Of a stretch of DNA of 64,000 bases, positions 46,939 through 56,426 are shown in pieces; position 1 is the first letter of the stretch; every line of letters starts with the position of its first letter. The DNA lies in NCBI RefSeq assembly GCF_018614655.1, contig NZ_JAGGOG010000005.1, positions 47,682 through 111,681 on the forward strand. Reading direction: 5' to 3'. The notes beneath the pieces were generated by a model. It was given only the letters and a program-made list of their open reading frames with translations. It was not told where the DNA came from and searched no databases. The translations under genes were made by a program, and so were the position numbers. Source of the DNA: Pseudomonas fluorescens (GTDB taxonomy: Bacteria; Pseudomonadota; Gammaproteobacteria; Pseudomonadales; Pseudomonadaceae).

Positions 46939-46964
46939 CCTGAGGGAGCTCACCCTCCCTCAGG
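46939..46964 (+). promoter_or_regulatory. Intercistronic hairpin between binding protein and permease
   Basis: CCTGAGGGAG and CTCCCTCAGG form a perfect 10-base stem with a 6-base loop and no T run. Such hairpins stabilise the abundant binding-protein mRNA or attenuate transcription into permease genes. Confidence 0.7.
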
Positions 46965-47113
46965 CGTCTGTTACTACCTGCTGGCTTTATTTTGGAACAC
47001 TCGACCTGGCGGTTTTCGAGCCGATCGTGTGTGCCTGGCGTTCAACGTCAGGCGGGAACGGATCTTCCCCAAGCGGGTGCTTGTACATCGATCGATCTCG
47101 AGGGGAGACCCTA

Positions 47114-47860
47114 ATGAATTACAACTGGGACTGGGGCGTGTTCTTCAAGTCCACCGGCGTCGGCAGCGAGACTTATCTCGACTGGTACATCGCCGGTTTG
47201 GGCTGGACCATCGCCATCGCCATCGTGGCATGGATCATCGCCTTGCTGCTGGGCTCGATACTGGGCGTCATGCGCACCGTGCCAAACCGTCTCGTATCGG
47301 GCATCGCGACCTGCTACGTGGAGCTGTTTCGTAACGTACCGCTACTGGTTCAGCTGTTCATCTGGTATTTCCTGATACCCGACCTGCTGCCGCAGAACCT
47401 GCAGGACTGGTACAAACAAGACCTCAACCCGACCACCTCGGCCTACCTGAGCGTTGTCGTGTGCCTGGGCCTGTTCACTGCCGCCCGGGTTTGCGAACAA
47501 GTACGCACCGGCATCCAGGCGCTGCCACGGGGCCAGGAAGCCGCTGCGCGCGCCATGGGCTTCAAGCTGCCGCAGATCTACTGGAACGTACTGCTGCCGC
47601 AGGCCTACCGGATCATTATTCCGCCGCTTACCTCCGAGTTCCTCAACGTCTTCAAGAACTCCTCCGTGGCGTCCCTGATCGGCTTGATGGAACTGCTGGC
47701 GCAAACCAAACAGACCGCCGAGTTCTCGGCCAACCTGTTCGAGGCCTTCACCCTGGCCACGCTGATTTACTTCACCCTGAACATGAGCCTGATGCTGCTG
47801 ATGCGTGTGGTCGAGAAGAAAGTCGCGGTGCCCGGCCTGATCTCCGTGGGGGGCAAATAA
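47114..47860 (+). CDS. aatQ: Glutamate/aspartate ABC transporter permease (GltJ/AatQ)
   Basis: The 248-residue polar amino acid permease has about five helices and the cytoplasmic coupling motif QEAAARAMGFKLPQIYWNVLLPQA (EAA loop, about residues 139-162). It begins MNYNWDWGVFFKSTG as in GltJ proteins. It overlaps aatM by 1 base and follows the hairpin region. Confidence 0.93.
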   Translation: MNYNWDWGVFFKSTGVGSETYLDWYIAGLGWTIAIAIVAWIIALLLGSILGVMRTVPNRLVSGIATCYVELFRNVPLLVQLFIWYFLIPDLLPQNLQDWYKQDLNPTTSAYLSVVVCLGLFTAARVCEQVRTGIQALPRGQEAAARAMGFKLPQIYWNVLLPQAYRIIIPPLTSEFLNVFKNSSVASLIGLMELLAQTKQTAEFSANLFEAFTLATLIYFTLNMSLMLLMRVVEKKVAVPGLISVGGK

Positions 47861-48531
47861 TGGAATTCGATTTCAGCGGCATCATCCCCGCTATTCCCGG
47901 CTTGTGGAATGGCATGGTCATGACCTTGAAGCTGATGGTCATGGGCGTGGTCGGCGGGATCATCCTCGGCACCATCCTGGCTCTGATGCGCCTGTCCTCC
48001 AGCAAACTGCTGTCTCGTGTGGCCGGCGCCTATGTGAACTATTTCCGTTCGATCCCGCTGCTGTTGGTGATCACCTGGTTCTACCTGGCAGTGCCGTTCG
48101 TGCTGCGCTGGATCACCGGCGAAGATACGCCGATCGGTGCGTTCACCTCCTGCGTCGTGGCGTTCATGATGTTCGAGGCGGCGTACTTCTGCGAAATCGT
48201 GCGGGCCGGCGTGCAGTCGATCCCCAAGGGCCAGATGGCGGCCGCGCAGGCCATGGGCATGAGCTACGGCCAGACCATGCGCTTGATCATCCTGCCCCAG
48301 GCGTTCCGCAAGATGACCCCGTTGCTGCTGCAACAGTCGATCATCCTGTTCCAGGACACCTCGCTGGTATACACCGTGGGCCTGGTGGACTTCCTGAATG
48401 CCTCGCGCTCCAACGGCGACATCATTGGCCGCTCCAATGAGTTCCTGATCTTCGCCGGTGTTGTCTACTTCATCATCAGCTTTGCCGCCTCGCTGCTGGT
48501 CAAGCGTCTGCAAAAAAGGTTTGCCGTATGA
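47860..48531 (+). CDS. aatM: Glutamate/aspartate ABC transporter permease (GltK/AatM)
   Basis: The 223-residue partner permease has the same fold and EAA-loop sequence [26 protein letters not shown] near residues 124-150. Start ATG shares its A with the aatQ stop, and its end overlaps aatP by 4 bases, so Q-M-P are tightly coupled. Confidence 0.93.
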   Translation: MEFDFSGIIPAIPGLWNGMVMTLKLMVMGVVGGIILGTILALMRLSSSKLLSRVAGAYVNYFRSIPLLLVITWFYLAVPFVLRWITGEDTPIGAFTSCVVAFMMFEAAYFCEIVRAGVQSIPKGQMAAAQAMGMSYGQTMRLIILPQAFRKMTPLLLQQSIILFQDTSLVYTVGLVDFLNASRSNGDIIGRSNEFLIFAGVVYFIISFAASLLVKRLQKRFAV

Positions 48532-49262
48532 TCTCTATCAAGAACATCAACAAGTGGTATGGCGACTTCCAGGTGCTGACCGATTGCAGCACCGAGGTTA
48601 AAAAAGGCGAAGTGATCGTGGTATGCGGGCCGTCCGGCTCCGGCAAATCCACCTTGATCAAATGCGTCAACGCCCTGGAGCCGTTCCAGAAAGGTGACGT
48701 GGTGGTGGATGGCACGTCCATCGCCGACCCGAAGACCAACCTGCCAAAACTGCGCTCGCGCGTCGGCATGGTGTTCCAGCACTTTGAGCTGTTCCCGCAC
48801 CTGACCATCACCGAAAACCTGACCATCGCGCAGATCAAGGTGTTGGGTCGCAGTAAGGAGGAAGCCACCAAGAAAGGCTTGCAACTGCTGGAGCGTGTCG
48901 GCCTGTCGGCTCACGCCCACAAGCATCCCGGCCAGCTTTCCGGTGGTCAGCAACAGCGTGTGGCGATTGCCCGTGCGCTGGCCATGGACCCGATCGTCAT
49001 GCTGTTCGACGAACCGACCTCGGCCCTGGACCCGGAAATGGTCAACGAAGTGCTGGACGTGATGGTGCAACTGGCCCACGAAGGCATGACCATGATGTGT
49101 GTGACCCACGAGATGGGCTTTGCCCGTAAGGTCGCGGACCGGGTGATCTTCATGGATGCCGGCAAGATCATCGAAGACTGCCCGAAAGAGGAGTTCTTCG
49201 GCGATATCAGCGCCCGCTCCGAGCGCGCGCAGCACTTCCTTGAGAAAATCCTGCAGCACTAA
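48528..49262 (+). CDS. aatP: Glutamate/aspartate ABC transporter ATPase (GltL/AatP)
   Basis: The 244-residue ATPase has Walker [10 protein letters not shown] near residue 34, signature LSGGQQQR near 137, Walker [15 protein letters not shown] and the switch His in CVTHEMG. It energises the aat importer and ends the operon; a composite palindrome follows. Confidence 0.95.
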   Translation: MISIKNINKWYGDFQVLTDCSTEVKKGEVIVVCGPSGSGKSTLIKCVNALEPFQKGDVVVDGTSIADPKTNLPKLRSRVGMVFQHFELFPHLTITENLTIAQIKVLGRSKEEATKKGLQLLERVGLSAHAHKHPGQLSGGQQQRVAIARALAMDPIVMLFDEPTSALDPEMVNEVLDVMVQLAHEGMTMMCVTHEMGFARKVADRVIFMDAGKIIEDCPKEEFFGDISARSERAQHFLEKILQH

Positions 49263-49294
49263 AAGCACACCGCTCTCACTGCCGAAACCGGAAA

Positions 49295-49475
49295 AATGTG
49301 GGAGCGGGCTTGCTCGCGATAGCGGCTGTAGCCGCTGTCGAAGAATGAGGCTGTGATGGGCTTGGTGCGGCATTCCGACATAGCAGCCCCAAGGCGGCGG
49401 TCGTGCGGACACGCATCGCAGCCTCGTACCTCGGCAGCGGCTACACGCTTTCGCGAGCAAGCTCGCTCCCACATT
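49295..49475. repeat. Composite nested palindrome (REP outside, second repeat family inside)
   Basis: Outer arms 49295-49319/49451-49475 carry the GTGGGAGCGGGCTTGC-type sequence. Inner arms 49327-49358/49414-49444 carry the TGTAGCCGCTGTCGAAGAAT-type sequence found at 6785-6886 and in the 61673 array. The two families are concentrically nested between aatP and aauS. Confidence 0.9.
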
Positions 49476-49520
49476 GGACCGTGCAGGCTGGCAAGCTCTG
49501 GTTGACCCAAGGCATCTGTG

Positions 49521-51422
49521 ATGAAATGCGACCCCACCCTCTATCGCGCCGCACCGCCATCACTTGCCGTGAAGCCTCGTCTGATTCGCCAATTGTTCCT
49601 GCCGCCACTGATCATCCTGATGATGATCGGCCTGGGTTATATCGGCTTCTGGATCAGCGAGTACTACGGAATCCACACCCTGGGCGAGAATGGCGAGCGT
49701 CAGTTGGAGCTGCACGCCCGTACCGTCGAGAGTGAGATCAGCAAATACACCTACCTGCCCAGTCTCCTGGAGCTGGAGTCCAGCGTCTCCAGGCTGCTGG
49801 CCGACCCGTCTGCGGAACACCGCAAGACCGTCAACGATTACCTCGAAGGCCTGAACCGGCGTAGCCGCAGTCGGGCCATTTATGTGATGGACACCACCGG
49901 CCGCGTGCTGGCTACCAGCAACTGGCGCGATGCCGACAGTTACCTGGGGGAGGACCTGTCCTTTCGCGCCTATTTCCAGAACGCGGTGCGCGGCCAACCC
50001 GGCCGGTTCTATGGCATCGGCAGCACCAACGGCGAGCCGGGTTACTACCTGGCCCATGGCCTGGAAGAACACGGCAAGATCATCGGCGTCGCGGTGGTAA
50101 AAGTGCGCCTGGAAGCGTTGGAAGAACGCTGGCAACGGGCGCGCCTGGAAGCCTTCGTCAGTGACGAGAACGGCATCATCATTCTGTCCAGCGACCCGGC
50201 GCGCCGCCTCAAGGCCGTGCGACCCTTGAGTGATGACACCAAGGAGCGCCTGGCCCGCAGCCTGCAATATTACTGGGCGACCCTCAACGAGCTGGAACCC
50301 CTGGCCCGCGAGCGGCTCAGCGAGGGTACGGAAAAACTGACCTTCCCGGCCAACAGCGAAGTGGTGGCCGACGACAACGAAGTCAGCTACCTGGCCCAGA
50401 CCCGGCCCCTGAACGACACACCGTGGAACTTCACCCTGCTCACCCCCCTGCATGACCTGCGCCAGGCAGCGGTCAACCAGGGCATCCTGGTGGCCGTGGC
50501 CTTTGCCTTGGTGGCGTTCCTGCTAATCGCCTGGAACGAGCGGCGCAAGGTCATCGCCACCCGCCTCGCGGCGCGGGAAGCCTTGCAGGAAGCCAACAAC
50601 CAGTTGGAGCGCAGGATCGCCGAACGCACCACCGATCTGCGGGCCAGCAACGAACGGCTCAAGAGCCAGATCCGCGAACGGCGCCAGGCCGAAGAAACCT
50701 TGCGCCGGGCCCAGGATGAACTGGTCCAGGCCGGTAAACTGGCCGCCATCGGCCAGATGTCCACCAGCATCGCCCATGAACTGAACCAACCCTTGGCCGC
50801 CCTGCGTACGCTGTCGGGCAACACCGTGCGCTTCCTGGAGCGCGGCGCCCTGGACACCGCCAGCGCCAACCTCAAGACCATCAACGAACTGATCGACCGT
50901 ATGGGCCGCATCACCGCCAGCCTGCGTTCCTTTGCAAGGCGCGGCGACGACCAAGGCGAAGCGAGCCTGGGCAAGGCAGTAGACGCGACCTTTCAGGTCC
51001 TGGGCAGCCGCCTGGACAGCATGCCGCTGACCCTGCACCGCAACTTCACGCCCGCACAATTGCAAATCGACCAGACCCGACTGGAGCAAATCCTGGTCAA
51101 CCTGATCGGTAACGCCCTGGACGCCATGCAGGCGCAACCGGCTCCCGAGCTGTGGCTGGAGGGTGACACCGTCGACGGTAAATACCGCCTGCGGGTACGC
51201 GACAACGGGCACGGTATTGACGCGCAAACCCGCAAGCATTTGTTCGAACCCTTTTTCACCACCAAACCCGGCGAACAGGGACTGGGCCTTGGCCTCACCC
51301 TGTCGGCCAGCCTCGCGGCGGCCACCGGCGGCACACTGGCCGTCGAGCCCCCGGTCAACGGTGGTACAGCCTTTGTCCTGAGCTTGCCCCTGGCAGGCCC
51401 TCAACCCGGCGAGTCGACATGA
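49521..51422 (+). CDS. aauS: Sensor histidine kinase AauS (DctB family)
   Basis: The 633-residue kinase has two membrane helices (about residues 25-48 and 316-335) around a periplasmic sensor of dCache/PAS type, then a coiled coil (about 345-405), HisKA (SIAHELNQPLAAL, His near 419) and HATPase (NLIGNALDAMQ, GEQGLGLGLTLS). It probably senses acidic amino acids. The ATG at 49521 is preferred over the preceding GTG. It overlaps aauR by 4 bases. The symbol follows the P. aeruginosa acidic amino acid utilisation system. Confidence 0.88.
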   Translation: MKCDPTLYRAAPPSLAVKPRLIRQLFLPPLIILMMIGLGYIGFWISEYYGIHTLGENGERQLELHARTVESEISKYTYLPSLLELESSVSRLLADPSAEHRKTVNDYLEGLNRRSRSRAIYVMDTTGRVLATSNWRDADSYLGEDLSFRAYFQNAVRGQPGRFYGIGSTNGEPGYYLAHGLEEHGKIIGVAVVKVRLEALEERWQRARLEAFVSDENGIIILSSDPARRLKAVRPLSDDTKERLARSLQYYWATLNELEPLARERLSEGTEKLTFPANSEVVADDNEVSYLAQTRPLNDTPWNFTLLTPLHDLRQAAVNQGILVAVAFALVAFLLIAWNERRKVIATRLAAREALQEANNQLERRIAERTTDLRASNERLKSQIRERRQAEETLRRAQDELVQAGKLAAIGQMSTSIAHELNQPLAALRTLSGNTVRFLERGALDTASANLKTINELIDRMGRITASLRSFARRGDDQGEASLGKAVDATFQVLGSRLDSMPLTLHRNFTPAQLQIDQTRLEQILVNLIGNALDAMQAQPAPELWLEGDTVDGKYRLRVRDNGHGIDAQTRKHLFEPFFTTKPGEQGLGLGLTLSASLAAATGGTLAVEPPVNGGTAFVLSLPLAGPQPGEST

Positions 51423-52759
51423 ATACCGAACACAACACCGACCTGACCGTCCTGATCGTCGAAGATGATCCCCATGTACTGCTCGGCTGCCAGCAAGCCC
51501 TGGCCCTGGAAGACATCCCCAGCGTGGGCGTAAGCAGCGCCGAAGAAGCCCTGACCCGGGTCGGTGAAAACTTTGCCGGTATTGTCATCAGCGATATTCG
51601 CCTGCCGGGCATCGATGGGCTGGAACTGCTGACCCGTCTGAAAGCGTTGGACAAGAGCCTGCCGGTTGTACTGATCACCGGCCACGGCGACATCTCCATG
51701 GCCGTCGGCGCCATGCGCAACGGCGCGTATGACTTCATGGAAAAACCCTTCTCCCCCGAGCGCCTGGTGGACGTCGCCCGCCGCGCCCTGGAACAGCGAG
51801 GCCTGGCTCGGGAAGTCTGGTCGTTGCGTCGGCAACTGGCCGAGCGCGACTCCCTGGAAGGCCGGATCATCGGCCGCTCACCCGCCATGCAGAACCTGAG
51901 GGAGTTGATCGCCAACGTCGCCGACACCTCAGCCAACGTGCTGATCGAAGGCGAAACCGGTACCGGCAAGGAATTGGTCGCCCGTTGCCTGCACGACTTC
52001 AGCCGCCGTCATTCCCACCAGTTCGTGGCCTTGAACTGCGGCGGCCTGCCGGAGAACCTGTTCGAAAGCGAAATTTTCGGCCACGAAGCCAACGCCTTTA
52101 CCGGCGCGGGCAAACGGCGGATCGGCAAGATCGAGCACGCCCACGAAGGCACACTGTTCCTCGATGAAGTGGAAAGCATGCCGATGAACCTGCAGATCAA
52201 GCTGTTGCGAGTCTTGCAGGAACGCACCCTGGAACGCCTCGGGTCGAACCAGAGTGTAGCGGTGGATTGCCGGGTGATCGCCGCCACCAAGTCCGACCTC
52301 GATGACCTGAGCCGGGCCAATCAGTTTCGCAGTGACCTGTATTACCGCCTCAACGTGGTGACCCTGGAACTGCCGCCCCTGCGCGAACGCCGGGAAGATA
52401 TCCTGCAACTGTTCGAACACTTTCTACAGCAATCGTCCCTGCGCTTTGACCGTACTGCACCGGACCTGGACAACCAGACCCTGTCCAACCTGATGAGCCA
52501 CGACTGGCCGGGCAACGTGCGCGAGTTGCGCAACGTCGCCGAGCGCTTTGCCCTGGGATTGCCGGCGTTCAAGAAAAGCGGCGCCAGCAGCGGCAGTAAC
52601 AACTTGGCGTTTACCGAAGCGGTGGAAGCCTTCGAACGCAACCTGCTCAACGACGCCTTGCAGCGCAGCGGTGGCAACCTGACCCAGGCCAGCCAGGAAC
52701 TGGGTATGGCCAAGACCACGCTGTTCGACAAGGTCAAGAAGTATGGTTTGAGTCACTAG
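51419..52759 (+). CDS. aauR: Sigma-54-dependent response regulator AauR
   Basis: The 446-residue NtrC-family activator has a receiver domain (IVEDDPH, Asp in IVISDIRLPG near residue 57), an AAA+ domain (Walker A EGETGTGKE near 172, Walker [11 protein letters not shown]) and a C-terminal Fis HTH (NLTQASQELGMAKTTLFDKVKK). The sigma-54 contact loop, normally GAFTGA, reads NAFTGA here. It should activate the sigma-54 promoter upstream of aatJ. It is coupled to aauS and followed by glpM. Confidence 0.9.
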   Translation: MNTEHNTDLTVLIVEDDPHVLLGCQQALALEDIPSVGVSSAEEALTRVGENFAGIVISDIRLPGIDGLELLTRLKALDKSLPVVLITGHGDISMAVGAMRNGAYDFMEKPFSPERLVDVARRALEQRGLAREVWSLRRQLAERDSLEGRIIGRSPAMQNLRELIANVADTSANVLIEGETGTGKELVARCLHDFSRRHSHQFVALNCGGLPENLFESEIFGHEANAFTGAGKRRIGKIEHAHEGTLFLDEVESMPMNLQIKLLRVLQERTLERLGSNQSVAVDCRVIAATKSDLDDLSRANQFRSDLYYRLNVVTLELPPLRERREDILQLFEHFLQQSSLRFDRTAPDLDNQTLSNLMSHDWPGNVRELRNVAERFALGLPAFKKSGASSGSNNLAFTEAVEAFERNLLNDALQRSGGNLTQASQELGMAKTTLFDKVKKYGLSH

Positions 52760-52768
52760 GAGCGCATT

Positions 52769-53107
52769 GTGGATTTATTGCTTAAGGCTGCGCTGGGTGC
52801 GGGGGTGGTGCTGATCCTGGCGGCGCTGGCCAAGACCCGAAACTATTACATCGCAGGCTTGGTGCCGCTGTTTCCGACCTTTGCGTTGATCGCCCATTAC
52901 ATCGTCGGCAAGGGTCGCTCGGTGGAGGATTTGAAGACCACCATCGTGTTCGGGATGTGGTCGATCATTCCGTACTTTGTGTACCTGGCGACGTTGTACG
53001 TGATGGTGGATCGGCTGCGGCTGGAGGCGTCACTGGCCGTGGCGGCAGTGGCGTGGTTAATGGCGGCTACGGTGTTGGTGAGCGTGTGGGTGCGCATTCA
53101 CGCCTGA
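52769..53107 (+). CDS. glpM: GlpM family membrane protein
   Basis: The 112-residue protein has four hydrophobic segments and the conserved LLKAALGAGVVLILAALAKT start and YYIAGLVPLFPTFALIAHYIVG segment of the GlpM family. That family is linked to alginate production and membrane function in Pseudomonas. It begins with GTG, supported by AGGAG about 7 bases upstream, 9 bases after the aauR stop. Confidence 0.85.
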   Translation: MDLLLKAALGAGVVLILAALAKTRNYYIAGLVPLFPTFALIAHYIVGKGRSVEDLKTTIVFGMWSIIPYFVYLATLYVMVDRLRLEASLAVAAVAWLMAATVLVSVWVRIHA

Positions 53108-53132
53108 CGTTCAGACTCACCCCAATCAAAAA

Positions 53133-53239
53133 TGTGGGAGCTGTCGAGCTTTAGCGAGGCTGCGATGGGATCACCTCGGTGCACCTGTCAGACCGCAGCG
53201 ATCCCATCGCAGCCTCGCTAAAGCTCGACAGCTCCCACA
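53133..53239. repeat. Palindrome with perfect 39-base arms
   Basis: Arms 53133-53171 and 53201-53239 (starting TGTGGGAGCTGTCGAGCTTT) are perfect complements around a 29-base centre. It lies between the convergent glpM and response-regulator genes and is likely to be a hairpin terminator in practice, although no T run is evident. Confidence 0.95.
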
Positions 53240-53260
53240 GGAGATCATCGTCGCCAAGAT

Positions 53261-54658
53261 TCAGCGAATGATCTTTTCCACCTGAATCCCCAACTTCTTC
53301 AACCGATACCAGAAGCTGCGCTCGGAAATCCCGATCTTCTGGGCTGCCGCCGCCTGCACGCCGTTGCTCTCCTGCAACGCCGCCAGAATGTAGGCCTTTT
53401 CCACCTCGGCCAACGCCGCATCCAGGTCTTGAGGCACGCCCGGCCCTTCGCTGAGAACCGCCCCCACGCTGCTGTCTGTCGGACGAGAAGCAAACAGATA
53501 TGCCGGCAGATCAATGTCCTCGATCACCGCACTGGCGGCCACGATGGTCGCCCGTTCCACGCAGTTCTGCAGTTCGCGGATATTGCCCGGCCAGCCGTAG
53601 GCCGCCATGGCCTGTAACGCCTCCGGACTGAAGCCGGTGATGCGTTTGCCGGTGGTGGCGCTCAAGGTCTGGGCAAAGTGCCGGGCCAGGGGCGCGATAT
53701 CTTCCACGCGCTCGCGCAGGGCCGGCAGGGGGATCGGGAAGACGTTGAGGCGGTAGTAGAGGTCCTCGCGGAACTCCTTGTTGGCCACCGCCTCCAGCAA
53801 GTTCTTGTTGGTGGCGGCGATCACCCGTACATCCACCTTGCGCTCGCGCGGATCGCCCACCGGCTCGATCACCCGCTCCTGCAGCGCGCGCAGGATTTTC
53901 GCCTGCAATGCCAGGGGCATATCGCCCACTTCATCGAGGAACAGCGTGCCCTTGTCGGCCTGCATGAAACGCCCGACCCGATCCGCCACGGCGCCGGTAA
54001 AGGCGCCCTTGCGATGGCCAAACATCTCGCTTTCCAGCAAACCCTCGGGAATGGCCGCGCAGTTGACCGCCACAAAAGGCCGGTCGGCGCGGTTGCCATG
54101 TTTGTGGATAGCCCGGGCGACCATTTCCTTGCCGGTGCCGCTTTCGCCGGTCAGCAGGATGGTCGCGTTGCTGTCACGCACCGAATCCACCGCCTGCAAC
54201 ACCCGCCGGAAGGCCGGACTATCGCCCACCAGGCTGTCGAACTGGGCATGCTCGTCCAGTTCGGCGCGCATCCGCGCGTTGTCGCGCATGATGTCGCGAA
54301 ACTGCAATGCCTTGGCCACGGTGATGTCCAGCTCATCGATATCGAAGGGCTTGGCGATGTAGTCATAGGCGCCGTTACGCATCGATTGCACGGCGTTTTT
54401 CACGGTGCTGTAGGCCGTCATGACAATCACCGGCAACTGCGGGTAACGCACTTTGATTTCCGCCAACAGCGCCGGGCCATCCATGCCAGGCATACGCCAG
54501 TCGCTGATCACCAGGTCGATGTCTTCCTGTTCCAGCACCTTGAGCGCGTGCAAGCCGTTGCCCGCCGTGAACACCTGGATGCCGCTCTGGCTCAAGGCCG
54601 AGGAGAGCAGGTAACACAGCTTGGGCTCGTCGTCGACCACCAATACGTTATGTGTCAT
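53261..54658 (-). CDS. NtrC-family sigma-54-dependent response regulator
   Basis: The 465-residue activator has a receiver (LVVDDEPKL, Asp in [10 protein letters not shown] near residue 52), an AAA+ domain (GESGTGKE near 170, intact GAFTGA in [14 protein letters not shown], Walker [10 protein letters not shown]) and a Fis HTH ([21 protein letters not shown]). The ATG at 54658 starts the receiver domain; it overlaps the upstream kinase gene by 11 bases. Target promoters are not identified. Confidence 0.9.
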   Translation of the reverse strand: MTHNVLVVDDEPKLCYLLSSALSQSGIQVFTAGNGLHALKVLEQEDIDLVISDWRMPGMDGPALLAEIKVRYPQLPVIVMTAYSTVKNAVQSMRNGAYDYIAKPFDIDELDITVAKALQFRDIMRDNARMRAELDEHAQFDSLVGDSPAFRRVLQAVDSVRDSNATILLTGESGTGKEMVARAIHKHGNRADRPFVAVNCAAIPEGLLESEMFGHRKGAFTGAVADRVGRFMQADKGTLFLDEVGDMPLALQAKILRALQERVIEPVGDPRERKVDVRVIAATNKNLLEAVANKEFREDLYYRLNVFPIPLPALRERVEDIAPLARHFAQTLSATTGKRITGFSPEALQAMAAYGWPGNIRELQNCVERATIVAASAVIEDIDLPAYLFASRPTDSSVGAVLSEGPGVPQDLDAALAEVEKAYILAALQESNGVQAAAAQKIGISERSFWYRLKKLGIQVEKIIR

Positions 54659-56426
54659 CACCATCCTCATCAAAACCGTCGTCTTCACCGTTAGCCGGAA
54701 TGTACAGGCTGAAGGTGGCGCCGGCATCTTTCTCGCTGGCACATTCGATACTGCCGTCATGACTTTCCATGATCGAGAAGACTTTGGCCAGGCCCAGGCC
54801 AGTGCCCGAGGCCTTGGTGGTGACGAATGGCGTAAAGATGCGCTCGATCATGTCCGCCGCAATACCCTGGCCGGTATCGGCGATGGTGATCACGGTGTTT
54901 TCTCCCTCCGTGCCGATGCCCAGGGTCAGGCAACCGCCGTCTGGCATCGCATCGATGGCGTTGAGAATCAAATTGAGGCACGCCTGTTTGAATTGCTTGG
55001 CATCCGCGTAGATCGTCGCACCGGGCGCGCGGTCATCGATTTTCGCATTGATGTTGTGGGTGGACAGCTCCGGGCCACAGAAACCGAGAATATCCTCCAC
55101 CAGCGGCCGCGCCAGTTGCCGAGTACGCAGGGGGGCACTGGGTTTGGCGAAGTCGAGGAACTCGGTGATCAGGTCGTTGATCCGGCTGACTTCGCTGATC
55201 ACGTATTCCAGGTGACGCTTGTCGGTTTCCGGCAGATCGACCCGGCGGTGCAACAACTGGGTGGCCGTCTTGATGATGCCCAGCGGGTTGCGAATTTCGT
55301 GGGCCAGGCCCATCGCGACTTCACCCAGGGCGTGCAGCCGGTCGCGACGGCGCAACTGGGCCTCCAGGTGATGCAGTTCGCCCAGGCGTTCGGTCATGTG
55401 GTTGAACGTGCTGCCCAGCTCGGCCAGCTCATCACCGCCACTGACCGGCACCCGATGTTGATAATTACCGGAAATCACCGCCCGCACCCCTTCAGACATA
55501 TTGCGCAGTGGGTGAGTCAGGCGCTTGGACACCCACCAGCCGACGCTGAGGGACAACGCCGAACTGAGCAAAAATATCAGCACAAACAAATTGCTCTGAT
55601 TGACCAGTCCCACCAGGCTGGTGTGGCGCAGCAAACCACTGAAAATCACCCCTTGCAGGTCGCCCGTATCATTGAAGATCGGCCAGTACAGGCCGCTGTA
55701 GTTGTTGGTGAATTGCTCGCTGGGCTGCTTGGTGGAGCGCATCAGGGTTTCGATGTGCTCCGGGACCTTGCTGGGGTGGTCCTCGAAACGCTGGGTGGAG
55801 AAGATTTCCGAGAAATCATCCGCGTTGGCCAGATACAGGCGCAAGTCCAGGGAGTGCACGTCGGCGACGCTGGTAAGGAAACTGCTGTCCAGGTAGGTGG
55901 CAATCACCAACTGGTAGTCGACACCTTCCTGTTCAGTCTCAAAGGCAGAAATCACTGCGCCGGTCGGCACGCCACCGACTTTCAGGGTTTGCAGCACCGC
56001 GTTGGGTGCCAGGCTGATTTGCCCGACCACATCATCGGACGCGGTGGTAAACACCACCTTGTGATCGCTGGTGCGAATCAACGCCACCACATCGATACCG
56101 ATGGCGTCGGCAATGTCGGCAGTCAGCTTGTCGTGCCTGGCGGCGCTAGGGGACGACGGCGACCGGGTATAGCGCAGGAACAACTGCGCGGCGCGGGCGT
56201 TATCCCGCAGGATTTCACTGATCTCATCCTTGACGATCTTGGTCGACTCTTGCAGCCAGATACGCACGTTGCTGTCGAAAATCTGCGACAGAGTCGTGGC
56301 CGCCAGCTCAGCGGCAATCATGGTCGGAATGACGCTGACCAGCCAGAACGCCAGGACCAACTTGCGCTGGACGCTCCAACGCGAAATGGCAAAGGGGCGG
56401 GCTTTTTGGCGGGTCTTGGTGATCAT
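54648..56426 (-). CDS. Sensor histidine kinase with HAMP domain
   Basis: The 592-residue kinase has membrane helices at about residues 22-44 and 280-305, a 230-residue periplasmic sensor, a HAMP domain (KRLTHPLRNMSEGVRAVISG), HisKA (MGLAHEIRNPLGIIKTA, His near 365) and HATPase (NLILNAIDAMP, ASGTGLGLAKVFSIM). The C-terminus is acidic. Its ATG overlaps the stop of the GNAT-family gene (TGATG) and its end overlaps the response regulator, indicating one transcript. Confidence 0.9.
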   Translation of the reverse strand: MITKTRQKARPFAISRWSVQRKLVLAFWLVSVIPTMIAAELAATTLSQIFDSNVRIWLQESTKIVKDEISEILRDNARAAQLFLRYTRSPSSPSAARHDKLTADIADAIGIDVVALIRTSDHKVVFTTASDDVVGQISLAPNAVLQTLKVGGVPTGAVISAFETEQEGVDYQLVIATYLDSSFLTSVADVHSLDLRLYLANADDFSEIFSTQRFEDHPSKVPEHIETLMRSTKQPSEQFTNNYSGLYWPIFNDTGDLQGVIFSGLLRHTSLVGLVNQSNLFVLIFLLSSALSLSVGWWVSKRLTHPLRNMSEGVRAVISGNYQHRVPVSGGDELAELGSTFNHMTERLGELHHLEAQLRRRDRLHALGEVAMGLAHEIRNPLGIIKTATQLLHRRVDLPETDKRHLEYVISEVSRINDLITEFLDFAKPSAPLRTRQLARPLVEDILGFCGPELSTHNINAKIDDRAPGATIYADAKQFKQACLNLILNAIDAMPDGGCLTLGIGTEGENTVITIADTGQGIAADMIERIFTPFVTTKASGTGLGLAKVFSIMESHDGSIECASEKDAGATFSLYIPANGEDDGFDEDGDDT

